A stretch of DNA of 64,000 bases. Origin: an uncultured Clostridia bacterium. Lineage in GTDB: Bacteria > Bacillota > Clostridia > TANB77 > CAG-508. The position numbers and the translations under genes were made by a program. The number at the start of each line of letters is the position of its first letter. Position 1 is the first letter of the stretch. This document shows positions 33,246 to 41,175 of the stretch, one piece after another. The stretch spans positions 1-64,000 of the forward strand of contig CAKPFO010000006.1 of assembly GCA_934153805.1 (NCBI GenBank), read 5' to 3'. Under the pieces are notes generated by a model. The model was given only the letters and a program-made list of their open reading frames with translations. It ran no database searches and had not been told where the DNA came from.

Positions 33246-33566
33246 TTATGCATGTAATCTTATTAAAATAGCGATTGCAAGTAATATTAAAACAACTCCA
33301 ACTACTATTATTAATATATTTAAAATATTTGTTAAACCCAATCCGTCATCTATATTAGATTCTTGTATTGTACTTACTGTTGTAGATGGACTGTTGGTTG
33401 TGGCATTTACTGCAGTTTGTCTTGTTGTTCTAGATTGCCTTGTACTTGTTGTATTTACGGTTTCGTTTTCTGTCATATTCATATCTATTCCAGTAGCATA
33501 TACAGAGCTTACTAAGATTAGTAGCATCATTGCAACTATACATACTGTTCTTGTAACTTTTTTCAT
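33246..33566 (-). CDS. Secreted/anchored Thr-rich hypothetical protein
   Basis: 106 residues: signal peptide (VCIVAMMLLILVSSVYA), a Thr-rich spacer (TENETVNTTSTRQSRTTRQT) and a C-terminal helix (ILNILIIVVGVVLILLAIAI) with a short basic end. Same plan as the gene at 32653. Probably extracellular with membrane retention. No domain or neighbour gives a role. Confidence 0.6.
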   Translation of the reverse strand: MKKVTRTVCIVAMMLLILVSSVYATGIDMNMTENETVNTTSTRQSRTTRQTAVNATTNSPSTTVSTIQESNIDDGLGLTNILNILIIVVGVVLILLAIAILIRLHA

Positions 33567-33608
33567 CTTTTTCCCTTTCCTCTTAATATTTTTTTCTTTT
33601 CGCTTGCT

Positions 33609-34538
33609 CTAAATTCTATTTGCTGAGCCAAAAACATCTTTCATTTTATGAGAAACTGTATTTCTTACCTCATCTCTTGCAGGTGTTAAATATTTTCTTG
33701 GATCAAATGCTGATGGTTCTTCTACAAAAACTTTTCTTATTTGTGCTGTCATTGCTAAACGTAAATCTGTATCTACATTTATTTTTGAAACACCTTTTAA
33801 ACTTGCTTCATGTAATATCTCATCTGGTACACCTTTGGCTCCAGGTATATCTGCTCCATATTTATTACACATTTCTACTAATTCTGGTATTACTGTAGAA
33901 GCTCCGTGTAATACAATAGGTGTATGAGGTATTAATTCTTTTACTTTTGCTAATATATCAAATCTTAAACGTGCTTCTCCTTTGAATTTATAAGCTCCAT
34001 GGCTTGTTCCTATAGCTATTGCTAAAGAGTCACAACCTGTTCTTTCTACAAATTCTTTTGCTTGCATAGGGTCTGTATACATAGCATCAGAAGCTGCTAC
34101 ATTTACGTCATCTTCTATTCCTGCTAATTTTCCAAGTTCTGCCTCTACTACTACACCATGTGCGTGTGCATAATCTACAACCTCTTTTGTAAGTCTTACG
34201 TTTTCTTCAAAATCATATTTTGAACCATCAAACATTACAGATGTAAAACCTGCATCTACACACATTTTACATGTTTCAAAATCTGGTCCATGGTCTAAGT
34301 GTAAAGCAACTGGTACTTCTGGATGTTCCTCTACTGCTGCTTCTACCATTTTCTTTAAATATCCAATTCTTGCATACTTAATTGCACTTGAAGATGCTTG
34401 AAGAATTACTGGAGACTTATTTTCTGCAGCCGCATCCATTATTCCTTGTATTATTTCCATATTATTTACATTAAATGCTCCTATTGCAAAATGTTCTTGC
34501 ATTGCCTTTTTAAACATTTCTTTTGTTGTTACTAACAT
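33609..34538 (-). CDS. fba: Class II fructose-bisphosphate aldolase
   Basis: Zinc-dependent aldolase of glycolysis and gluconeogenesis. Landmarks: NVNNMEIIQGIMDAAAENKS, the zinc-site VALHLDHGPDFETC, SVMFDGSKYDFEENV, VVVEAELGKLAGIED, AIAIGTSHGAYKF, PIVLHGASTV and ISKINVDTDLRLAMTAQIRK. Length 309 aa matches the GatY/FbaA type. Strong ribosome site (AAAGGAGGAAAAGAT) and a near-perfect sigma-A promoter. Highly expressed gene pattern; substrate could be tagatose-bisphosphate in some relatives. Confidence 0.93.
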   Translation of the reverse strand: MLVTTKEMFKKAMQEHFAIGAFNVNNMEIIQGIMDAAAENKSPVILQASSSAIKYARIGYLKKMVEAAVEEHPEVPVALHLDHGPDFETCKMCVDAGFTSVMFDGSKYDFEENVRLTKEVVDYAHAHGVVVEAELGKLAGIEDDVNVAASDAMYTDPMQAKEFVERTGCDSLAIAIGTSHGAYKFKGEARLRFDILAKVKELIPHTPIVLHGASTVIPELVEMCNKYGADIPGAKGVPDEILHEASLKGVSKINVDTDLRLAMTAQIRKVFVEEPSAFDPRKYLTPARDEVRNTVSHKMKDVFGSANRI

Positions 34539-34575
34539 ATCTTTTCCTCCTTTGATTATCTTTTAATCTTTACAT

Positions 34576-34604
34576 ATTATATATTTATATTATTATTAAG
34601 TCAA
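34576..34604 (-). promoter_or_regulatory. Sigma-A promoter of fba
   Basis: Minus strand: TTGACT, 17-bp spacer, TATAAT, about 38 bases before the fba ATG. Confidence 0.8.
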
Positions 34605-34646
34605 TTAATTTTTAATTATTTATTTGTTATTTAATAGCAATTCGTT

Positions 34647-34766
34647 ACAATTCACAGTTTGGTCACTCATATCGCACTCGCAAGCTCGTTTGGTCACTTG
34701 CGTAGTATTACCAAACAATATATTATCAGACTTTTAACGAAAGAATTTTATAAACTGTGAATTGTA
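34647..34766 (-). repeat. Palindromic element E, 120 bp
   Basis: ACAATTCACAGTTT (34647-34660) and its exact complement (34753-34766) frame a 92-bp interior. Inside, GTTTGGTCACT occurs twice, with a CGCAAG/CTTGCG stem between, and CCAAAC is its inverse. GC is higher than the flanks. It sits between the fba promoter and the terminator of the AAA+/M41 gene. No open frame. It is a likely miniature mobile element, unrelated in sequence to copies A-D. Confidence 0.65.
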
Positions 34767-34769
34767 AGA

Positions 34770-34802
34770 AAAGCGAGCACAATAATAATTGCACTCGCTT
34801 TA
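34770..34802 (-). terminator. Intrinsic terminator after the AAA+/M41 gene
   Basis: AAAGCGAGCACAAT and ATTGCACTCGCTTT pair over 14 bp with two G-U pairs, seven bases past the stop. On the minus strand TTTTCTT follows. Confidence 0.8.
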
Positions 34803-34809
34803 GAAAACA

Positions 34810-36428
34810 CTATTCAGTTTTTTTATTTTTGTAATCTTCACAAATCTTCTGTAACTGTTCTCCTGTAAGAATCTCCTCTACAAGCAACTTTTCAGCAATA
34901 ATTTTTAAAAGTTCTTCGTTCTCTTCAATTATTTCCTCTGCTCGTAACAACCCTTTATAAATTAAGCCCTGAATTTCATTATCAATAAGTTGTTTCTTTT
35001 CTTCAGGTATAAGGAAATAATCTTCTTTGCTATACTGCCTGTTTTTATTAATTTCATTTTCTGAAAATCCAAACTGCATTACCATTGCTTTAGCTATAAT
35101 GTCTGCATGTTGTAAATCTGCTAAAGCACCTGATGTTTCTGTATTGTTAAATCTTTTTTCAGCAACTCTTCCGGCTAAATCCATAGCAATCGCATCTAAA
35201 TAATACTCTTTAGAATGTTCTATATATTCCTCGCTTTCAATACTGTACGACGCTGTCGCACCTTTCCAATCCATCATTGGCAAAATAGATACAAAAGCAA
35301 TCTTCACATCTTTTTGGTATTCGCTCATTACTACAGCTAAATAGTGGCCTGTTTCATGATATGCAGTTGCAAGTCTCCCCTTTTGAGGAATGCTTTCGTA
35401 ATATTTAAGATAAGTATTGTAACATCTTAATATGCTTTTTCTATCAACTACTGTTTTTCCTTTTCTTTTAGCCTCTAAAAAAGCTTTATCAAAGATGTTA
35501 ATAACATTACCGGGATTTACAGAAGTGGTTTCAGCCAAGTCTGAAGTGTAAATTCCAAAATCAATTATCTCGTCAGGAATGTCCATTTGATAAGTCTTTT
35601 TCAGCCACTTAATGTGATTCATTATCATTGGCTTTAATTCCTTATACTCTGGTTCTTCCACATACACATAATTAACATATTTTCCAGGCTTGGATCTCCT
35701 AAAAAGTACTCGTCATAGTTGTTCTCACTCGCAGTTGTTATAATTGGTATATTAAATTTTTTTATACAATTATATAACATAGCAATAAGTCTTTCGTCCA
35801 TCTTCATGTATATTGCCTCATCAATGAACAGAACAACTGTGTTTTTATTTTCAATAAGGAATTTCATTATTTTTTCTATTGTATGCCTGTACAATAACTC
35901 ACTCTCAATACTAAGGAGCCTCCCAACTTTTAAGGTTAACACCCTTTTATCGTAGAATTCCTTTGGACATGTAGAAGTTGCAATCTGTCTTGCGATTTCT
36001 GTTGCAAGTGCTGTTTTTCCAACTTCTTTTTCTCCAATAATAAAGATATTGTTACGTTTCTTTTGGGATAGATAAAACCAAATTTTCTCTATTTCATGTT
36101 CCCTACCTTTAAGAGCAGGCCGTTTCTTTCTAGACAATTTTTGTGTCAAGTCTACAACAAATTCACTAATAGACTTTGGCACCAAATCCTTGTACAGCTC
36201 AGCACACTTAACAGCTTGTCTAATAATTGGAAGTTCTTTTTTTACGTTGTACTTTTTGATGTAATCTTTTCCATCTAGTTTAAATTTAAGTGTAACATAT
36301 TCCTGGTCTGGCTCAATTTTTAATGTTGAAAGCCATTGCCGTAATGTTTCTGCATAGAAATCAACTTTAGATACTTTCCCATCAATTTCCATTGTGAGAT
36401 AAACATGTGCAACGTTCTTCTTTTTCAT
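34810..36428 (-). CDS. ClpB-like AAA+ ATPase fused to M41 peptidase, 1-nt deletion frameshift
   Basis: The first frame (36428-35634) has a ~100-aa N-terminal domain, GREHEIEKIWFYLSQKKRNN, Walker A GEKEVGKTAL (132-141), Walker B VVLFIDEA and sensor TTASENNYDEYFLGDPSLE, all ClpB/ClpC D1-like. The second frame (34810-35667) continues YVNYVYVEEPEYKELKPMI, exactly the ClpB continuation. It then has an FtsH-type M41 domain with HETGH (zinc site), DLAGRVAEKR and GALADLQHADIIAK (third ligand). One missing base in the A4 run (T-run 35680-35683 on plus) separates the frames; with A5 the protein is 539 aa. No membrane helix is seen, so it is predicted to be a soluble protease. Pseudogene, sequence error or recoding cannot be told apart here. 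Confidence 0.82.
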
Positions 36429-36671
36429 AATCTATCCCTCCTTTTGATGTCAGATTATGTTGCTATGTTCTAGTTACAAAAATAATTTTCTCCTTTCTAT
36501 TTTTTATGTGCACATTCTATCACGGTTTATTTAGTTTTTCAACAAAAATTTACAAAATATAATATTTTTTTATTTTTTCCAATTTTTTATTGATTTTACT
36601 CTTATAAGATGATAAAATTACATTATGTAACTTGTATATATTTTCGTTTCTACACTAGAAAGGATGATAAA

Positions 36672-38093
36672 ATGGCTAAACGGATATTTATAGATCTATG
36701 TGACGAAAAATCCGGAGTAACTGGAACTTGTCAGCTATTCAATGCATATTTTCCAGGTAAGTCTCTTGGAGCAAATGGTCTTACAAATGAGATTCCATTT
36801 ATATTTGACTGTGGTTCATTTCAGGGCGAAGACAATGAAGAAGACTTAAATGCTTCTTTCAAATTCGATATTGCAAAACCAGAATTTGGAATTCTCTCAC
36901 ATGCGCATTTCGACCACTATGGAAGATACCCACTGGCAATAAAAAATGGATTTCAGGCCCCTATTTTTACCACATATGTTACCAAAACTTTTTTAAGTCA
37001 ATTATTTTTAGATGATTGCTTGAAAATCGAAATGCGTACTGCTAAGAAAAAAGGAATTGAACCACTCTATTCTGAATTAGATAGTCAAAAAATGCGTGAG
37101 TTTATGGTTGGATGTGCATATCAAAAAAGAATACAATATAATGATAATATTTCAATATTCTTTTTTGATAATGGACATGTGCCTGGAGCAGCAATAACAT
37201 TAATTCAGCTTTCATATCCTGGATATGAAGAAATAAACATTGTTGTCTCTGGAGATTACAATGACCATAATATGTTTTTTAAAGTAAATCCTCTACCAGA
37301 GTGGGTTTATAATTTAAAAAACGTAATAATTATCATTGAATCTACCTATGGTACAACCAAACTTTCAGACTTAGGACCTGCTTGTTTTATAAAGTATGTT
37401 GTACAAGCTTTAAAACAGGGTAATACTGTACTTGTTCCTTCATTTTCTTTTGGAAGGCAACAAGAAATAGACTACACATTAAAAGAAGCTCAGGATACCA
37501 ATATTTTACCACTTCGCTATAGCATCTACAATGATGGTAAGAGCGCAATTGGATGTACAAATCTATTCTTGCAAGGTACCTTTAATATGTATCCTCATAC
37601 AAGAGACTTCCTTCCACAGAATCTTACTTTTGTGGAAGACAAAGAATTTAGATATAGTCTAATTAATGATCCCTCTCCCAAAGTTATAGTTGCTTCCTCT
37701 GGTATGTGCAGCCATGGTCCATCTTCTACTTATTTAAGTAGACTTGCTCTAAAACCTAAAGTTACCATCATCGCACCTGGATATGTAAGTCCTAATTCTA
37801 AATTAGGCAAACTTAGAGACTCTGACGATGCTGTTGCAGAACTTCTCTCTACTGATGAATTTTCTGCACATGGTAAATTAGAAGTTTTAAAGGCTGTTAT
37901 CAAACCGTTTAAACGTGAAAATGTAAAAGCTATTGGTGTTACTCATGGTGGTCCAGAAGTCAGAGTAGATTTTGTTAAAGACTTGGAAGATACTTTTGGT
38001 ATTCCAACATTTAATATCACTTCTGACTACATATACCGGCTCACATCAGATGGTCTTGTACAAAAGTTTGAGAGAAAAACTGAATCTAAGTAA
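36672..38093 (+). CDS. MBL-fold beta-CASP hydrolase (RNA-processing type)
   Basis: Metallo-beta-lactamase fold with a beta-CASP insert, like Ysh1/CPSF73-type RNases. Metal motif LSHAHFDHYGRYPLAIK (HxHxDH), then GHVPGAAITL and VVSGDYNDHN for the second ligands, ESTYGTTKL as motif A, VPSFSFGRQQEIDY, SSGMCSHGPSSTYL, DEFSAHGKLEVLK as motif B and VTHGG as motif C. 473 aa from the ATG at 36672 (AAAGGATGATAAA). A KH domain is absent. GC and codon use are richer than neighbours, suggesting transfer. It is divergent from the AAA+/M41 gene and followed closely by a small gene. Confidence 0.85.
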   Translation: MAKRIFIDLCDEKSGVTGTCQLFNAYFPGKSLGANGLTNEIPFIFDCGSFQGEDNEEDLNASFKFDIAKPEFGILSHAHFDHYGRYPLAIKNGFQAPIFTTYVTKTFLSQLFLDDCLKIEMRTAKKKGIEPLYSELDSQKMREFMVGCAYQKRIQYNDNISIFFFDNGHVPGAAITLIQLSYPGYEEINIVVSGDYNDHNMFFKVNPLPEWVYNLKNVIIIIESTYGTTKLSDLGPACFIKYVVQALKQGNTVLVPSFSFGRQQEIDYTLKEAQDTNILPLRYSIYNDGKSAIGCTNLFLQGTFNMYPHTRDFLPQNLTFVEDKEFRYSLINDPSPKVIVASSGMCSHGPSSTYLSRLALKPKVTIIAPGYVSPNSKLGKLRDSDDAVAELLSTDEFSAHGKLEVLKAVIKPFKRENVKAIGVTHGGPEVRVDFVKDLEDTFGIPTFNITSDYIYRLTSDGLVQKFERKTESK

Positions 38094-38120
38094 TTTCTTT
38101 TATTAAAAGGAGTGACTATT

Positions 38121-38372
38121 ATGACACATTTAACAATTCGTCAAAAAAAATCTTTTTACAATCAACAAGGAATTTCAAACATCATTTCTAGCTATACTAA
38201 AACACAATTCCTTATTAAGCGGAAAGGTAAACACTGTTTTTACATTACCTTTAAAGAACGAGTTAGCAATAATTTAGCAAATACGCTAGCAGCCAAACTT
38301 GGTTTATCGGTGTCCTATAGTAGTGACGTACGTTGTATTTTGTCAGATTACTATGATATAACTACACTTTAG
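38121..38372 (+). CDS. Hypothetical 83-aa protein following the beta-CASP gene
   Basis: Basic 83-residue protein (MTHLTIRQKKSFYNQQGISN, then FLIKRKGKHCFYITFKERV, LANTLAAKLGLSVSYSSDV). The start at 38121 is eight bases after AGGAG; GTG 38112 lies inside the spacing. It begins 27 bases after the beta-CASP stop, shares its terminator and is probably co-transcribed. The basic beta-rich profile would suit nucleic-acid binding, but this is inference. Confidence 0.6.
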   Translation: MTHLTIRQKKSFYNQQGISNIISSYTKTQFLIKRKGKHCFYITFKERVSNNLANTLAAKLGLSVSYSSDVRCILSDYYDITTL

Positions 38373-38391
38373 CCTCTACATTTAGTACTAA

Positions 38392-38424
38392 ATATACCCC
38401 ACCAATAATTTTGGTGGGGTATAT
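38392..38424 (+). terminator. Bidirectional terminator between the 38121 gene and the DUF1540 gene
   Basis: ATATACCCCACCAA and TTGGTGGGGTATAT form a perfect 14-bp stem with a 5-nt loop. Confidence 0.85.
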
Positions 38425-38426
38425 TT

Positions 38427-38588
38427 CTATTTATTTCTATAACTGCTACACATAGACTCGTCTGGTTGCTTTGTATCACAATTTTCTATTGGTGTAACAA
38501 TTATTTGTTTTAAAGAACATTCTTGTTCTTGGCCTTTGTTATATTTACAGCTAGTAACTGTACAATTTATTTTTTGATTATGTTCCAT
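38427..38588 (-). CDS. DUF1540 protein, 53 aa
   Basis: 53 residues: INCTVTSCKYNKGQEQECSL, then IIVTPIENCDTKQPDESMCS. The four cysteines C-x4-C ... C ... C with CxxYN and the final CxS match DUF1540, a small likely metal-binding family found in spore-forming Clostridia and Bacillus. Start ATG at 38588, with GGGAAGAG upstream; stop TAG 38427-38429, just before the terminator. Function unknown. Confidence 0.8.
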   Translation of the reverse strand: MEHNQKINCTVTSCKYNKGQEQECSLKQIIVTPIENCDTKQPDESMCSSYRNK

Positions 38589-38704
38589 GCTATCTCTTCC
38601 CTTCTTTTACTTGTAACTTTCTTTGCTACTTATAATAATCTTGTTTTTTATTATTATAAAGTAATTCTAGATTCATATAGATAGTATGTTCATTTTTTTG
38701 TTTT

Positions 38705-41173
38705 TTATTCCAAGTCATGTCTAGAAAGTATTTGTGCTGGTGTTTTTCTTAGCACCCAATATAATGGTAATAATCCAACTAAAATATTAAATGCATATAC
38801 CAAAATTACGCTTAATGCTATAACATTAAAGTTTAGAACAAACATCTTTGCAAATATACTAACTTGTCTTATACAGTTTATTATGTAGCTCATAAATGCT
38901 ATTCCCAGTAAGCTTGCCGTAGATGTTATTGCAATTGATTCTCCCATAAACATTTTATAAATATCACTTTTCTTAACTCCTATTGCTCTATATATACCTA
39001 CCTCTTTTATTCTAGACAAGAACGACGACCTCATCATTAAATATATTTCGACTAATGAAATTGCTAAGATTATGCTTGCAAATATAATAGCACTTTTCAT
39101 AGAAGCATTTTGCTGTCTTAAATAGTTTTGTCTATCTTTTTGGTATATGTTTTCAACATAAATATTATAATCTGTATCGAATTTGCTAATTAGCTCGTTT
39201 TCGTCTTTTGGATATATTACAAAATTTTGATTTTCTCTTATTACTTTATATTTAATTGTATTTGGATTTACTAAGTAATTTTCTTCTCCAGTACTGCTTT
39301 CATAATATCCTACAACTGTAAGCTCCACATCATTAACTTTTGTTTTTATTGTTTTATTAAGTTTCATTGTATATTGATTACTAATATTTACAATAACCTC
39401 ATAGTCATTTTCTGGTAATCTACCTTTTTTTAATGTTATATCATCTAGTTTTAAATTGTAGTCTATTATATTATCTACTGATTCAGTCGAATTGTCAATC
39501 ATTATTCCCATGCCATTTCCTGCAGATTTAGAATTGCTTAATATGTTTATAAAATTACTTTCAGTAGTATAAATAGATGGGCTATGTTTTTCTACAATTC
39601 CTACTATTTTAAATGGCTTCATATTTTTAATAGTAACTTCTTTTCCTATTAGTTGTTCTCCGCTTTTTATTCCGGCATGTTTTGCTATACTGCCATTTTC
39701 TATAAGATTATTTACTACCATTTTGTCTATAACTAATTCATTTTCAGCTTTAGCAAATGTTCCTTCTATGATGTCAGATTCATTTAGCATATTAATGCTA
39801 GAAAGTGAACCTGAAAGTTCTCCATCATATTTACTTGTTTGATAATATTCATCAAATTTCATTGCAAAGGATACCAAACTATCTCCTGGTAAAATGTAAT
39901 TTACGCCTTGTGTTTGCTCATATTGTTCAAAAGTATCTACCTTTAGCTCTGGCATTTGAACTTGCAAATAATTTTGATTTTTGCTTACAAAATCCTCATC
40001 TTCAATTTTTAAAGTACCTGCAATATTACTAATTGCATATACTATAAACATTGCAGAAACAAAGAAACCTATTAATAAAATCTTTTTCAAAACAGAATAA
40101 TTTACAATTTTTTTAAATCCATTTATAATTGACCTTGTAAAACTATAAATTGAACTATACTTTTGTTTAATATTAGTATTTGCAACATTCTTTAAATTAT
40201 AATCATATTGTTGATAAATTGTTTTGTCTATTTTTTTGTAATGGTCATCAACAAGCTCTATGCTTGAGCTTTCATCTATTATTTCTATCTTTTTATCTTC
40301 TGACTCTATGTAAATATTTCCATTTTTTATAGCAATTTTCAAATTTAATGTATCATTAGTATCAGAATAGATATCTACTTTAACATTATCACTTTTAATG
40401 TTTTCAATTTTTTCAAAATCTTTCAAATAAATTTTGTTATCTATTCTATAATCTAAGTCTTTTTCGTCTGTATTTTGATAATCAGAAATTACTTTTCCAT
40501 CTTCTATTTGTATAATTCTTGAAGCATAAAATTTAGCTAAATCCACCTCGTGAGTTACTAATATAACTAATCTATCTTTAGAAATAGCTTTTATAATATT
40601 CATAATCTCTAGTGAATTTTTACTATCTAAGTTTCCAGTTGGTTCATCTGCAATTACTATGTTTGGATTTTTTACAATAGCCCTTGCAATACCAACTCTT
40701 TGCCTTTCTCCTCCAGATAGCATGCTTGCTAATCTATTACGATAGCGGTACATGTTAACACACTCTAAAACATAATCTACTCTTTTTTTAATTTCTTTTT
40801 TATCTTTAATTCCAACCATTTTTAAGCTTATTGCAACATTGTCGAATACTGTCATATTATCTATAAGTTTGTAATCTTGGAAGATATAACCAATATTTAA
40901 GTTTCTTATTTTATCAATTTTGTGACTTGTTCTTCTAGTTATTTTTTCTCCATTAATAAAAATTTTTCCTTTATTTATTTTATCCAAGCCACCTATGCTA
41001 TTTAACAAAGTAGTCTTTCCGCTTCCAGAATGTCCTAAAAGTGCAACTAATCCTGTATTTTCAAACTCTAACGAGGTATTATTTATAACATGAATTTGAT
41101 TTTTCTTTCTTCTATTAAAATATTTATTTGCTTTTTCAATTTTTATCATTTTATTTACTTCTCTCTTTTTCAT
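38705..41173 (-). CDS. ABC transporter, fused ATPase and FtsX-type permease (second of pair)
   Basis: MacB-type transporter in one 822-aa chain. The N-terminal ATPase has Walker A LLGHSGSGKTTLLNSIGG, signature LSGGERQRVGIARAI, and Walker B NIVIADEPTGNLDS. A ~120-aa linker follows, then the first membrane helix (LIGFFVSAMFIVYAI), a large external region with MacB/FtsX pattern, and three helices at the C-terminus including KEVGIYRAIGVKKSDIYKMF, the FtsX signature. It begins two bases after the preceding ABC gene's stop, with AGGAGG inside that gene's end. No two-component regulator is adjacent. Probable efflux or lipoprotein/peptide handling role. Confidence 0.88.
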   Translation of the reverse strand: MKKREVNKMIKIEKANKYFNRRKKNQIHVINNTSLEFENTGLVALLGHSGSGKTTLLNSIGGLDKINKGKIFINGEKITRRTSHKIDKIRNLNIGYIFQDYKLIDNMTVFDNVAISLKMVGIKDKKEIKKRVDYVLECVNMYRYRNRLASMLSGGERQRVGIARAIVKNPNIVIADEPTGNLDSKNSLEIMNIIKAISKDRLVILVTHEVDLAKFYASRIIQIEDGKVISDYQNTDEKDLDYRIDNKIYLKDFEKIENIKSDNVKVDIYSDTNDTLNLKIAIKNGNIYIESEDKKIEIIDESSSIELVDDHYKKIDKTIYQQYDYNLKNVANTNIKQKYSSIYSFTRSIINGFKKIVNYSVLKKILLIGFFVSAMFIVYAISNIAGTLKIEDEDFVSKNQNYLQVQMPELKVDTFEQYEQTQGVNYILPGDSLVSFAMKFDEYYQTSKYDGELSGSLSSINMLNESDIIEGTFAKAENELVIDKMVVNNLIENGSIAKHAGIKSGEQLIGKEVTIKNMKPFKIVGIVEKHSPSIYTTESNFINILSNSKSAGNGMGIMIDNSTESVDNIIDYNLKLDDITLKKGRLPENDYEVIVNISNQYTMKLNKTIKTKVNDVELTVVGYYESSTGEENYLVNPNTIKYKVIRENQNFVIYPKDENELISKFDTDYNIYVENIYQKDRQNYLRQQNASMKSAIIFASIILAISLVEIYLMMRSSFLSRIKEVGIYRAIGVKKSDIYKMFMGESIAITSTASLLGIAFMSYIINCIRQVSIFAKMFVLNFNVIALSVILVYAFNILVGLLPLYWVLRKTPAQILSRHDLE

Positions 41174-41175
41174 GC

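Noticed and set aside
32190..34538. A tmRNA gene near smpB
   Set aside because: No alanine-tRNA-like ends or tag-peptide frame was recognised in the flanking intergenic stretches.
31464..38372. A defence island formed by RhuM, HNH, beta-CASP and the AAA+/M41 genes
   Set aside because: Housekeeping genes (smpB, fba) are interleaved, strands alternate and each gene has its own signals, so a single co-operating system is not supported by the layout.
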